A stretch of 11,309 nt of DNA from an uncultured Oscillibacter sp. Lineage in GTDB: Bacteria > Bacillota > Clostridia > Oscillospirales > Oscillospiraceae. Positions 4,815-11,309 of the stretch are shown here, piece by piece (within the stretch, counting starts at the first letter, position 1; each line of letters opens with the position of its first letter). The stretch is taken from assembly GCA_900550685.1 (NCBI GenBank), contig URTS01000056.1:1-11309 (forward strand), in the 5' to 3' direction. A program made the translations under genes and the position numbers. The notes under the pieces were generated by a model, which was not told the DNA's origin, did not search any database, and saw nothing but the letters and a program-made list of their open reading frames with translations.

Positions 4815-6809
4815 ATGAGCAACAAAAAACTTTCCCGCCTGCTGGAGCCGAACCTGAAGTTCTACTTCTTCTTCATGCTGCTGTTTGTGGTGGTGGCGGT
4901 TCCCGTCAACTGGAAGCTGGCCCTGGCGGAGGCAGCGGTGACGGTCCTGCTGTATTTTTATTTCCGGCAGAACAACCAGAAGCGCCGCCAGAGCGTTTTG
5001 CAGTACATCGACTCCGTCACCGGCAGCGTGGACACCGCCAGCAAGTCCACCCTCATCAATTCCCCCCTGCCCACGCTGGTGTTCCGGCCGGACACCGGGG
5101 AGATCATTTGGAGCAACGAGAGCTTTCTGCAATTGGCGGGGGTCCGGGAGCATCTTTTTGAGATGCGGCTTTCCGAGGCCGTGCCGGACTTCCAGGTCCA
5201 GTGGCTCCTGGCGGGCAAGCAGGAGAGCCCGGAGCGGGTGACGCTGAACAGCCACCGCTTCCGGGTCTACGGCAGCCTGGTCCGCTCCCGGAGCCGCAGC
5301 GGCGTGCAGAGCATGGTGGCCACCACCTACTGGGTGGAGACCACTGAGGCCGACCACCTGAAGGAGGTCTACGAGGCCAGCCGCCCCGTGGCCGCCATTT
5401 TGATGCTGGACAACTACGAGGACCTGATGAAGGCCTGCGAGGATACCCAGCGCAGCGCCGTCCTGGCCCAGATCGACGAAAAGCTTCAGGTGTGGGCCAA
5501 TGCGGGCCAGGGCATCCTGCTGAAAACCGACCGCAGCCATTATCTCTTCCTCTTTGAGGAGCAGTATTTCCAGCACTTTGTGGATGAGAAGTTCTCCATT
5601 CTGGACACCGTCCGGGCCATCCGGGTGGCGGAGAACATCCACCCCACGCTGTCCATCGGCATCGGCAAGGATTCTCCCAGCATCCCGGAGCTGTATAAAA
5701 ACGCCAAGCTGTCTCTGGAAATGGCTTTGAGCCGGGGCGGCGACCAGGCGGTGGTGCGGAACCAGGTGGATTTCGCCTTCTACGGCGGCCGCACCAAGGC
5801 CACGGAGAAGCGCACCAAGGTAAAGTCCCGGGTGATGGCCAACGCCTTCCGGGAGCTGATCGCAGACGCCGGAGAGGTCTACATCATGGGCCACTCCTTT
5901 GCGGATATGGACGCCGTGGGCGCGGCGGCGGGCATCTGCTGCGCCGCCCGGAAGCGGGGCAAGCAGGCCCGCATCGTCATCGACGCAGACCACAACGCCG
6001 CCAAGACTATGCTGGAGCGGCTGAACGCCCTGCCGGAGTATGAGGGGGTGTTCCTCTCTCCCGGCGACGCCTTTTTGCAGATGAAGGCGGACACCCTGCT
6101 GGTGGTGGTGGACACCAACCGGCCCGACATGGTGGAAAGTCCCCAGCTGCTGGAATCCAGCAACCGGGTGGCGGTCATCGACCATCACCGCCGGGCGGCC
6201 AGCTATATTGAAAACGCGGCCTTCAGCTTCCACGAGCCCTACGCCTCCTCCGCCTGCGAGCTGGTGACGGAGCTGCTGCAATACCTGGTGGAACCCACGG
6301 ACCTCCTGCGGGAGGAAGCGGGGGCGCTGCTGGCGGGCATCGTGCTGGATACCAAGCACTTCACTCAGCGCACCGGTGGCCGGACCTTCGAGGCGGCGGC
6401 CTTCCTGCGGCGCTCCGGCGCCGACACGGCGGAGGTCCAGCGGCTGTTCCAGAACGACCTCAAGGATATGGTCACTAAGTACGACATCATCCGCCGGGCG
6501 GAGATGTACCGGGGGAACATCGCCATCTCCGTGGTGGATGAGCCCGGTGTGGACCGCATCGCGGCAGCCCAGGCGGCGGACGAGCTGCTGACCCTCAAGG
6601 GGGTCCAGGCCTCTTTCGTCATCTATGCCGCCGAGGGGGCCGTGCTGATGTCCGCCCGGTCCTTGGGGGAGATCAACGTCCAGGTGATCTTGGAAGCCCT
6701 GGGCGGCGGAGGCAACTCCACCACCGCAGGCGGCCGGGTGGGAGATTCCGACCCGGAGAGCGTCCGCCAGCAGCTGATCGGCGTGCTGGACGCGTATTTT
6801 GAAAAATAA
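4815..6809 (+). CDS. gdpP: GdpP-type c-di-AMP phosphodiesterase (TM-PAS-degenerate GGDEF-DHH-DHHA1)
   Basis: Membrane-bound phosphodiesterase that hydrolyses cyclic di-AMP to pApA and so lowers this messenger of osmotic, potassium and cell-wall balance. The 664 residues match the family. Two membrane helices lie at about 16-32 and 35-50, a PAS-like domain at about 84-170, a degenerate GGDEF domain without its signature at about 190-325, the DHH domain at about 345-515, and DHHA1 at the C-terminus. Metal-site residues are visible: His360, Asp364 and Asp366 in GHSFADMDA, Asp433 in VVDTNR, DHH at 456-458 and Asp512 in LDTKHF. The DHHA1 loop reads GGGGNSTTAGG (630-640), whereas characterised GdpP proteins have GGGGH. 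The ATG at 4815 has GCGAGG (4803-4808) six bases upstream. It is the first gene of the plus-strand cluster, 26 bases before rplI, an order (gdpP/yybT-rplI-dnaB) widely conserved in Firmicutes. Confidence 0.94.
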   Translation: MSNKKLSRLLEPNLKFYFFFMLLFVVVAVPVNWKLALAEAAVTVLLYFYFRQNNQKRRQSVLQYIDSVTGSVDTASKSTLINSPLPTLVFRPDTGEIIWSNESFLQLAGVREHLFEMRLSEAVPDFQVQWLLAGKQESPERVTLNSHRFRVYGSLVRSRSRSGVQSMVATTYWVETTEADHLKEVYEASRPVAAILMLDNYEDLMKACEDTQRSAVLAQIDEKLQVWANAGQGILLKTDRSHYLFLFEEQYFQHFVDEKFSILDTVRAIRVAENIHPTLSIGIGKDSPSIPELYKNAKLSLEMALSRGGDQAVVRNQVDFAFYGGRTKATEKRTKVKSRVMANAFRELIADAGEVYIMGHSFADMDAVGAAAGICCAARKRGKQARIVIDADHNAAKTMLERLNALPEYEGVFLSPGDAFLQMKADTLLVVVDTNRPDMVESPQLLESSNRVAVIDHHRRAASYIENAAFSFHEPYASSACELVTELLQYLVEPTDLLREEAGALLAGIVLDTKHFTQRTGGRTFEAAAFLRRSGADTAEVQRLFQNDLKDMVTKYDIIRRAEMYRGNIAISVVDEPGVDRIAAAQAADELLTLKGVQASFVIYAAEGAVLMSARSLGEINVQVILEALGGGGNSTTAGGRVGDSDPESVRQQLIGVLDAYFEK

Positions 6810-6835
6810 TTCATGATCCAAAGGAGAATATTGAC

Positions 6836-7285
6836 ATGAAAGTGATTTTACAGCAGGATGTCCGCGGCCAGGGCAAAAAGGGCCAGATGATCGAGGTCTC
6901 CGAGGGCTACGGCCGGAATTTCCTCCTGCCCCGGAAGCTGGCGGTGCCTGCCACGGCAGACGCCATCAACACCATGAACCTGAAGGAGAAGGCCCGGAAG
7001 GCCGAGGAGGCCCGGCTGAAGGCTGAGGCCCAGGAAATCGCCGGGAAGCTGGAAAACTGCCCCGTGAAGATCAGCGCCAAGGCCGGCAACGGCGGCAAGC
7101 TGTTCGGTGCCGTCACCAATAAGGAGATCTCCGAGGGCCTGAAGGCCCAGTACGGCCTGGACATCCCCAAGCAGAAACTGGTGCTGGACGAGCCCATCAA
7201 GGCCTACGGCAGCTATCAGGTAAAGGCCAAACTGGGCTTTGAGGTCAGCGGCACGGTGTATGTCACCGTCTGCGAGGAGAAGTAA
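6836..7285 (+). CDS. rplI: 50S ribosomal protein L9
   Basis: Protein bL9 of the large ribosomal subunit, bound to 23S rRNA at the base of the L1 stalk, with a role in reading-frame fidelity. The 149-residue protein has the standard layout: an N-terminal rRNA-binding domain (1-50) opening MKVILQQDV, with the GQMIEVSEGYGRNFLLPRKLA signature region (16-36), a long connecting helix rich in charged residues (about 45-75), and a C-terminal domain containing GKLFGAVTNKEI (87-98). Length equals the usual 147-150. AAGGAG (6821-6826) precedes the ATG by nine bases. It sits 26 bases after the gdpP stop and 78 before dnaB. Confidence 0.98.
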   Translation: MKVILQQDVRGQGKKGQMIEVSEGYGRNFLLPRKLAVPATADAINTMNLKEKARKAEEARLKAEAQEIAGKLENCPVKISAKAGNGGKLFGAVTNKEISEGLKAQYGLDIPKQKLVLDEPIKAYGSYQVKAKLGFEVSGTVYVTVCEEK

Positions 7286-7363
7286 GGCTGATTCAAGGGG
7301 GACGCCCCGACAAAAATGATTGTATGAAAACCGTGCTTCCGGGGAAGCGGAAAGGAGGGTCCC
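7286..7363 (+). other. rplI-dnaB spacer with a small inverted repeat
   Basis: The 78-base gap holds the 10-mer GGGGGACGCC (7297-7306), the reverse complement of GGCGTCCCCC seen twice before ftsH, and an inverted repeat GCTTCC / GGAAGC (7333-7346 with a 2-base centre). There is no T run, so I see no terminator, and no convincing promoter. A strong AAAGGAGG leads into dnaB. Confidence 0.5.
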
Positions 7364-8713
7364 ATGGCGAATGAAGATCTGCTGATCCGGCAGATGCCCC
7401 ATTCTCTGGAGGGGGAACAGGCGGTCCTGGGCTCCATGCTCATCGACGAGGGCTGCGTCAAGGACGTGATGGACAAGCTGGTGCCCTCGGACTTCTACCT
7501 CCGGCAGAACCGGGAGATCTTTGAAACCATTTACACCATGTTCTCCTACGCCAGGCCCATTGACGGCATCACCGTCTGCGAGGAGATGCGCAAGGCCGGG
7601 ACCTACGACGAGAACACCACCCGTTCCTACCTGGCCCAGCTGATGGAGATCACCCCCACCAGCGCCAACGTGATGGAGTATGTGGCCATTGTCCACGACA
7701 AGGCCCTGCTGCGGAGCGTGGCCCAGGCGGCGGGGGAGATCACGGCCCTGGTGCAGGAGGGCGTGGGCGAGGCCGGCGACATTCTGGAGGCCGCCGAGCA
7801 GAAGATCTATGCCGTCCGCCGGGGCCAGAGCGCCCAGGAGATGGTGCCCCTGCGGATGGTGCTGCCGGACGTGCTGGACCGCCTCAGCGAGATGAGCGAA
7901 AACGAGAGCCATCTGCCGGGCCTGTCCACCGGCCTTTCCGCCGTGGACCGAAAGATCACCGGCCTGAACAAGTCCGACCTGATTTTGCTGGCCGCCCGTC
8001 CCGGCATGGGCAAAACCTCCTTTGCCCTGAACGTTGCCCTGAACGTGGCGAAGTCGGAGAAAAAGACGGTGGCGGTGTTTTCTCTGGAAATGTCCCGGGA
8101 GCAGCTGGCTACCCGGCTGCTCAGCTCCGAGGCCTGCGTGGAGAGCGGACGGCTCCGCACCGGCTCCCTTCGGGAGACGGACTGGGAGAAGATCGCCGCC
8201 GCGGCAGGGGTTCTGAACAAGGTGGACATCCGCATTGACGATAACCCTATGCTGTCCGTGGCGGACATGAACGCCAAGTGCCGCCGGATCGACAGCCTGG
8301 GCCTGGTGGTCATCGACTATTTGCAGCTGATGACTTCGGCAGGCGGCAAGGGCGGCGGCGAGAGCCGCCAGCAGGTGGTCAGCGATATGTCCCGTATGCT
8401 GAAGATCATGGCAAAGGAACTGAACGTGCCGGTGATCTGCCTGAGCCAGCTGTCCCGTGCCAACGAAAAACGTGACGACAAACGCCCCATGCTGTCGGAC
8501 CTCCGTGAGTCCGGCGCCATCGAGCAGGACGCCGATATCGTGCTGTTCCTGTACCGGGACGATTACTATAACGAGGATTCCGAAAAGCGGAACATCGCCG
8601 AGTGCATCGTGGCCAAGAACCGCCACGGTGAGACCGGCAAGGTGGAGCTGCGGTGGATGCCGGAGTACACCACTTTTGCGACCCTGGAAAACCGGTATGA
8701 CGAGGACGAATGA
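7364..8713 (+). CDS. dnaB: Replicative DNA helicase DnaB (DnaC in B. subtilis naming)
   Basis: Hexameric 5'-3' helicase that unwinds DNA at the replication fork and recruits primase. The 449 residues match the family. The N-terminal helical domain (about 8-110) opens LLIRQMPHSLEGEQAVLGSML; a linker follows; the RecA-like motor starts near 183 with Walker A ARPGMGKT (211-218), the catalytic glutamate region FSLEMS (239-244), Walker B LVVIDYLQL (314-322), and motif 4 SQLSRANEKRDDKRP with DLRESGAIEQDAD (379-391), which includes the arginine finger. There is no intein or insertion. AAAGGAGG gives a strong start. Its last 17 bases overlap the next gene, tilS, so the two are probably translationally coupled. 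Confidence 0.98.
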   Translation: MANEDLLIRQMPHSLEGEQAVLGSMLIDEGCVKDVMDKLVPSDFYLRQNREIFETIYTMFSYARPIDGITVCEEMRKAGTYDENTTRSYLAQLMEITPTSANVMEYVAIVHDKALLRSVAQAAGEITALVQEGVGEAGDILEAAEQKIYAVRRGQSAQEMVPLRMVLPDVLDRLSEMSENESHLPGLSTGLSAVDRKITGLNKSDLILLAARPGMGKTSFALNVALNVAKSEKKTVAVFSLEMSREQLATRLLSSEACVESGRLRTGSLRETDWEKIAAAAGVLNKVDIRIDDNPMLSVADMNAKCRRIDSLGLVVIDYLQLMTSAGGKGGGESRQQVVSDMSRMLKIMAKELNVPVICLSQLSRANEKRDDKRPMLSDLRESGAIEQDADIVLFLYRDDYYNEDSEKRNIAECIVAKNRHGETGKVELRWMPEYTTFATLENRYDEDE

Positions 8714-10013
8714 CCTCCCTGCCGCCAGGGCCTGCCTGGAAAAGATCGGGGAAGGCCCGGTGCTGGCGGCGGTGTCCGGCGGGCTGGACTCCATGTGCCT
8801 GCTGTACCTGCTGACGGTCTGGGGCCGGGAGCGGAACATCCCTGTCACCGCCGCCCATTTCAACCACCAGCTCCGGGGCGCGGAATCGGACCGGGACGAG
8901 CAGTTCGTCCGGGACTGGTGCGGCGTCCGCGGCGTGCCCTTCGTCTCCGGGCGGGGGAATGTCCGGGAACTGGCCGGGAGAGAGGGCATGTCCCTTGAGG
9001 AAGCGGCCCGGGAAGCCCGGTACGCCTTCCTTACCAAAGAAAAAGAGCGGCTGGGCTGTAAGTATGTGCTGACGGCCCACCACGCTGACGATAATGCGGA
9101 GACCATGCTGCTGAACCTCCTGCGGGGCACGGGGCTCCGGGGCCTTACCGGGATCCCGGCGGCCCGGGATTTTCTCCTGCGGCCCTTTTTGCAGGTGACC
9201 CGGGCGGAACTGGCGGCCTATGCCGCCGCCCGTGATGTTCCCTATGTGGAGGATTCCACCAACGCTTTGGACGATGCCGCCCGGAACGTGCTGCGCCATC
9301 AGGTGCTGCCGGTTTTGAAGCAGTTGAATCCCCGGGCGGTGGAGCACATGAGCCGCACGGCGGCTCTGCTGGCGGCGGATGAAGCGGCCTTGGCATCAGA
9401 CTGCGGCAGGCTGTTGCAAGGCTGCAAAGTTATCCCCGGCACCTCTGCAGAAGTACCGCTTTCCGCATTGGACGCTGTTCCGGCGGCCATCCGGAGCCGG
9501 GGCGTGCTGACGGTGCTGGCGGCTGTAGGGGGCCATGAAAAGGACCTGACCGCCGCCCATGTGCAGGCGGTGCTGGAACTGCGGCAGGGACAGCTGTCTC
9601 TGCCCTATGGGGTGACGGTGTGCCGGAAAAAGGACGCCCTGCGGTTTGAAAAGACCCAGGCCCCTCCGGCGGCCCAGGCCCTTTCCCTGGGGGAAACGGC
9701 GGCCTTCGGCCCCTGGCGGGTGACGCTGACAGCATCACCGGGCCGGGAGGGCATGACCCTTTCTTTTCCGGCAGGCGCCGCCCTGACCGTGACGGCCTGG
9801 GACCCCAGGGACCGGCTGAACGGCCGCACGGTGAAGCGGCTGTGCGTGGACCGGGGGGTATCCCCGGCGGACCGGGAGATGCGGCCGGTGCTGCGGGTGA
9901 ACGGCCGGGCCGCGGCGGTCCCGGAACTGGGACTGGATGAAAATTTTGCGCCGGACCGGCATGAAACCGGGGCGCGGGTGATATTTTACAAAGACAGAGG
10001 AGAACAACAATGA
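8697..10013 (+). CDS. tilS: tRNA(Ile)-lysidine synthase
   Basis: Converts cytidine 34 of the tRNA-Ile CAU anticodon to lysidine using ATP and lysine, so that the tRNA reads AUA; essential in most bacteria. From the chosen start (438 residues) the PP-loop SGGLDS is at 27-32, followed by HFNHQLRG (54-61), LTAHHADDNAETMLLNLLRGTGLRGL (125-150) and VEDSTNALDDAARNVLRH (184-201). The C-terminal half carries the TilS tRNA-binding domain, ending in the family block DPRDRL...GRTVKRL...RPVLRVNG. The frame stays open 240 bases further upstream, inside dnaB, but that part resembles nothing. The ATG at 8697 is the last before the PP-loop; its ribosome-binding site is poor (GGAAAA), so the start is less certain than the identity, and coupling to dnaB is likely. 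It overlaps hpt by ATGA. Confidence 0.93.
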   Translation: MTRTNDLPAARACLEKIGEGPVLAAVSGGLDSMCLLYLLTVWGRERNIPVTAAHFNHQLRGAESDRDEQFVRDWCGVRGVPFVSGRGNVRELAGREGMSLEEAAREARYAFLTKEKERLGCKYVLTAHHADDNAETMLLNLLRGTGLRGLTGIPAARDFLLRPFLQVTRAELAAYAAARDVPYVEDSTNALDDAARNVLRHQVLPVLKQLNPRAVEHMSRTAALLAADEAALASDCGRLLQGCKVIPGTSAEVPLSALDAVPAAIRSRGVLTVLAAVGGHEKDLTAAHVQAVLELRQGQLSLPYGVTVCRKKDALRFEKTQAPPAAQALSLGETAAFGPWRVTLTASPGREGMTLSFPAGAALTVTAWDPRDRLNGRTVKRLCVDRGVSPADREMRPVLRVNGRAAAVPELGLDENFAPDRHETGARVIFYKDRGEQQ

Positions 10014-10564
10014 ACAATGAGATGGAGAAAGACATTCTCAAGGTCCTGGTGACGGAAGAGGAGCTGAAGACCCGGGTGGCGGAGCTGGGCGATGCCCTGT
10101 ACAAGAAGTATGAGGGCCGCCGTCCCCTGTTCCTGGGTGTTTTGAAAGGCTCCTTCATTTTCATGGCGGACCTGGTGCGGGCCTCCCAGCTGATGTGCGA
10201 CGTGGAGTTCATCGCCGTCAGTTCCTATCAGAACGGCACCGTGTCCAGCGGCCGGGTGCAGATCACCCATGACCTCCAGCAGGACATCACCGGCCGGGAG
10301 ATCGTCATTGTGGAGGATATCCTGGACTCCGGCAACACCCTGGCCTTCCTGAAAAATTACCTGATGGCCAAGGGGGCCAAGAGCATTTCCATCGTGACGC
10401 TGCTGGATAAGCCCGCCCGCCGGGAAAAGGCGGTGGAGGCCGATCTGGCGGGCTTCGTGGTGCCGGACGAGTTCGTGGTGGGCTACGGCCTGGACTACGC
10501 TCAGCTGTACCGCAACCTGCCCTATATCGGCGTACTGAAGCCCGCGGTTTACGAACACGCCTGA
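10010..10564 (+). CDS. hpt: Hypoxanthine phosphoribosyltransferase
   Basis: Purine-salvage enzyme that joins hypoxanthine (and usually guanine) to PRPP to give IMP or GMP in the cytoplasm. The 184-residue product is normal length. The PRPP-binding signature VIVEDILDSGNTL is at 99-111, the LKGSFIFMADL loop at 45-55, the catalytic flexible-loop region SSYQNGTVSSG at 71-81, DKPARR at 133-138 and the purine-binding VVGYGLDYAQLYRNLPYIG at 156-174. GAGGAG (9997-10002) is seven bases upstream of the ATG, which overlaps the tilS stop. tilS-hpt-ftsH is a conserved Firmicutes order; in Listeria and Bacillus the TilS and HprT proteins have been reported to act together on ftsH transcription. Whether that holds here is inference. 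Confidence 0.97.
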   Translation: MNNEMEKDILKVLVTEEELKTRVAELGDALYKKYEGRRPLFLGVLKGSFIFMADLVRASQLMCDVEFIAVSSYQNGTVSSGRVQITHDLQQDITGREIVIVEDILDSGNTLAFLKNYLMAKGAKSISIVTLLDKPARREKAVEADLAGFVVPDEFVVGYGLDYAQLYRNLPYIGVLKPAVYEHA

Positions 10565-10645
10565 GCGTCCGCTGTCTCCGGCGTCCCCCGCCGGGGATGC
10601 CATGAATTCAACTGCCTGTAGTGCAAGGAAGGGGGCGTCCCCCGT
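10565..10645 (+). other. hpt-ftsH spacer with two GC-rich hairpins
   Basis: The 81-base gap has two small stem-loops. CCGGCG / CGCCGG (10578-10583 with 10589-10594) has the loop TCCCC. GGGGG / CCCCC (10631-10635 with 10639-10643) has the loop CGT and stands directly before the ftsH start. The 10-mer GGCGTCCCCC occurs in both. Neither hairpin is followed by a T run, so they are not terminators. I see no good promoter here, so ftsH is probably read from upstream. Confidence 0.55.
10631..10643 (+). promoter_or_regulatory. Hairpin between the ftsH Shine-Dalgarno region and start codon
   Basis: GGGGG (10631-10635) and CCCCC (10639-10643) form a 5-bp stem with a 3-base loop, ending two bases before the ATG. 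The purine run AAGGAAGGGGG (10625-10635) is the only Shine-Dalgarno candidate, so the stem either hides its last five bases or brings AAGGAA closer to the ATG. A translational control role is inferred only. Confidence 0.4.
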
Positions 10646-11309
10646 ATGGTGAAAAAAAGACCCAATATCAGTATTCTGCCCTTGCTGCTGATCGTGATCC
10701 TGTGCATCAGCTGGCTGACCCAGCTGAGCCGCCAGGACGAGATGACCTATGACCAGATGGTGCAGCTTTTCGAGCAGCAGAAGGTGGAATCCTTCCAGTT
10801 CACGGATTCCAGCACCCTGGTGATGAAGGTGAAGGGCAGCGAGCAGCCGGTTCGCTGCCGCATCCACGACTACACCCTCTTTTACAGCGATCTCAACGAT
10901 CTGGTAAAGGAGCAGAAGGCCGCCGGGATCATCACGTCCTACAGCTATCCGCCGCCGGATTCCACCAACTGGCTGGAAATCGTTCTGCCCTACCTGATGA
11001 TGGCCCTGCTGTTCGGGGCCATGTGGTACTTTATGACCATGCGGGCCCAGGGGGGCATGGGGCCGGACCGGATGGCCAAATTCGGCACTGCCCAGATCCG
11101 TGGCCTCAGCGAGAAGGATAAGCAGGTCACTTTTGACGATGTGGCCGGGGCCGACGAGGAGAAGGAAGAACTCCAGGAGATCGTGGAGTTCATGAAAAAC
11201 CCCAAGAAATACATCGACCTGGGGGCCCGCATCCCCAAGGGCGTGCTGCTGGTGGGCCCTCCGGGTACCGGCAAGACCCTGCTGGCCCGCGCCTGCGCCG
11301 GTGAGGCCG
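10646..11309 (+). CDS. ftsH: ATP-dependent zinc metalloprotease FtsH, 5' part only
   Basis: Membrane-anchored AAA+ protease that degrades damaged membrane proteins and some short-lived regulators. The window holds the first 221 residues. A membrane helix at about 9-25 is followed by an extracytoplasmic segment (26-107) and a second helix (109-130). The AAA domain then opens with VTFDDVAGADEEKEEL (161-176) and the Walker A GPPGTGKT (204-211). The zinc-site HEXXH and the second region of homology lie beyond the right edge, so catalytic competence cannot be checked. The ATG at 10646 is preceded by AAGGAA and a GGGGG run whose G bases can pair into a hairpin; a GTG one codon later is an alternative start. 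The open frame runs to the window end without a stop, so this is truncation by the window, not a broken gene. Confidence 0.95.
   Translation, partial: MVKKRPNISILPLLLIVILCISWLTQLSRQDEMTYDQMVQLFEQQKVESFQFTDSSTLVMKVKGSEQPVRCRIHDYTLFYSDLNDLVKEQKAAGIITSYSYPPPDSTNWLEIVLPYLMMALLFGAMWYFMTMRAQGGMGPDRMAKFGTAQIRGLSEKDKQVTFDDVAGADEEKEELQEIVEFMKNPKKYIDLGARIPKGVLLVGPPGTGKTLLARACAGEA

Noticed and set aside
4793..4817. Upstream ATG in the gdpP leader, out of frame with gdpP
   Set aside because: There is no purine-rich ribosome-binding site before it and the frame reads as a shadow of gdpP; the GCGAGG site is placed for the gdpP ATG at 4815.
4374..6821. Open frame of more than 800 codons on the minus strand opposite gdpP
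   Set aside because: It mirrors a clear gdpP gene; the product is a low-complexity mix rich in H, G, L, V and Q, as expected from antisense reading of GC-rich codons, with no domain and no ribosome-binding site.
6848..9130. Open frame of about 760 codons on the minus strand opposite rplI, dnaB and tilS
   Set aside because: It spans the antisense of three well-identified genes and their gaps, and has the same compositional signature of a shadow frame.
10602..10652. 16-codon ORF between hpt and ftsH that overlaps the ftsH start
   Set aside because: It lacks a convincing Shine-Dalgarno and shows no leader-peptide features; it is too short to separate from chance.

Overview
The window looks like core chromosome from a GC-rich (about 60% by eye) member of the Bacillota, most likely a gut clostridium of the Oscillospiraceae type (Flavonifractor, Oscillibacter and relatives). 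The evidence is the gene set: ribonuclease J, a GdpP-type c-di-AMP phosphodiesterase, a YtrA-type GntR repressor with its ABC exporter, and the tilS-hpt-ftsH string typical of Firmicutes. Shine-Dalgarno sites are strong. The taxonomic guess is inference; there is no rRNA here to settle it.

Layout. (1) Positions 31-1861, minus strand: a three-gene operon, GntR repressor, ABC ATPase and ABC-2 permease. The genes are joined by two 4-base ATGA overlaps and driven by a consensus-like promoter whose -10 box lies inside a 25-bp palindromic operator. (2) Positions 2002-2292, plus strand: a small NifU C-terminal-domain (Nfu) iron-sulfur protein, transcribed divergently from the exporter operon. (3) Positions 2312-2344: a strong bidirectional terminator shared by nfu and the convergent rnj. 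(4) Positions 2355-4016, minus strand: ribonuclease J. (5) Positions 4017-4814: about 800 bases without a convincing gene, holding promoters for rnj (minus) and gdpP (plus), several hairpins, and a 17-base direct repeat. (6) Positions 4815-11309, plus strand: gdpP, rplI, dnaB, tilS, hpt and the 5' part of ftsH. They are closely spaced or overlapping with no terminator between them, so probably one transcription unit. ftsH runs off the right edge.

How the genes work together. The left operon is a self-regulated small-molecule or peptide export or sensing module. The right cluster is housekeeping: second-messenger turnover, a ribosomal protein, replication fork helicase, tRNA-Ile lysidine synthesis, purine salvage and membrane proteolysis. 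It appears to join two strings (gdpP-rplI-dnaB and tilS-hpt-ftsH) that are far apart in Bacillus subtilis.

I found no CRISPR array, phage gene, transposase, tRNA or rRNA, and no clearly new multi-gene system. The points most worth a second look are the long structured rnj leader and intergenic hairpins, the GGGGN (instead of GGGGH) motif in GdpP, the operator architecture at 1879-1939, and the hairpin between the ftsH ribosome-binding site and its start codon.
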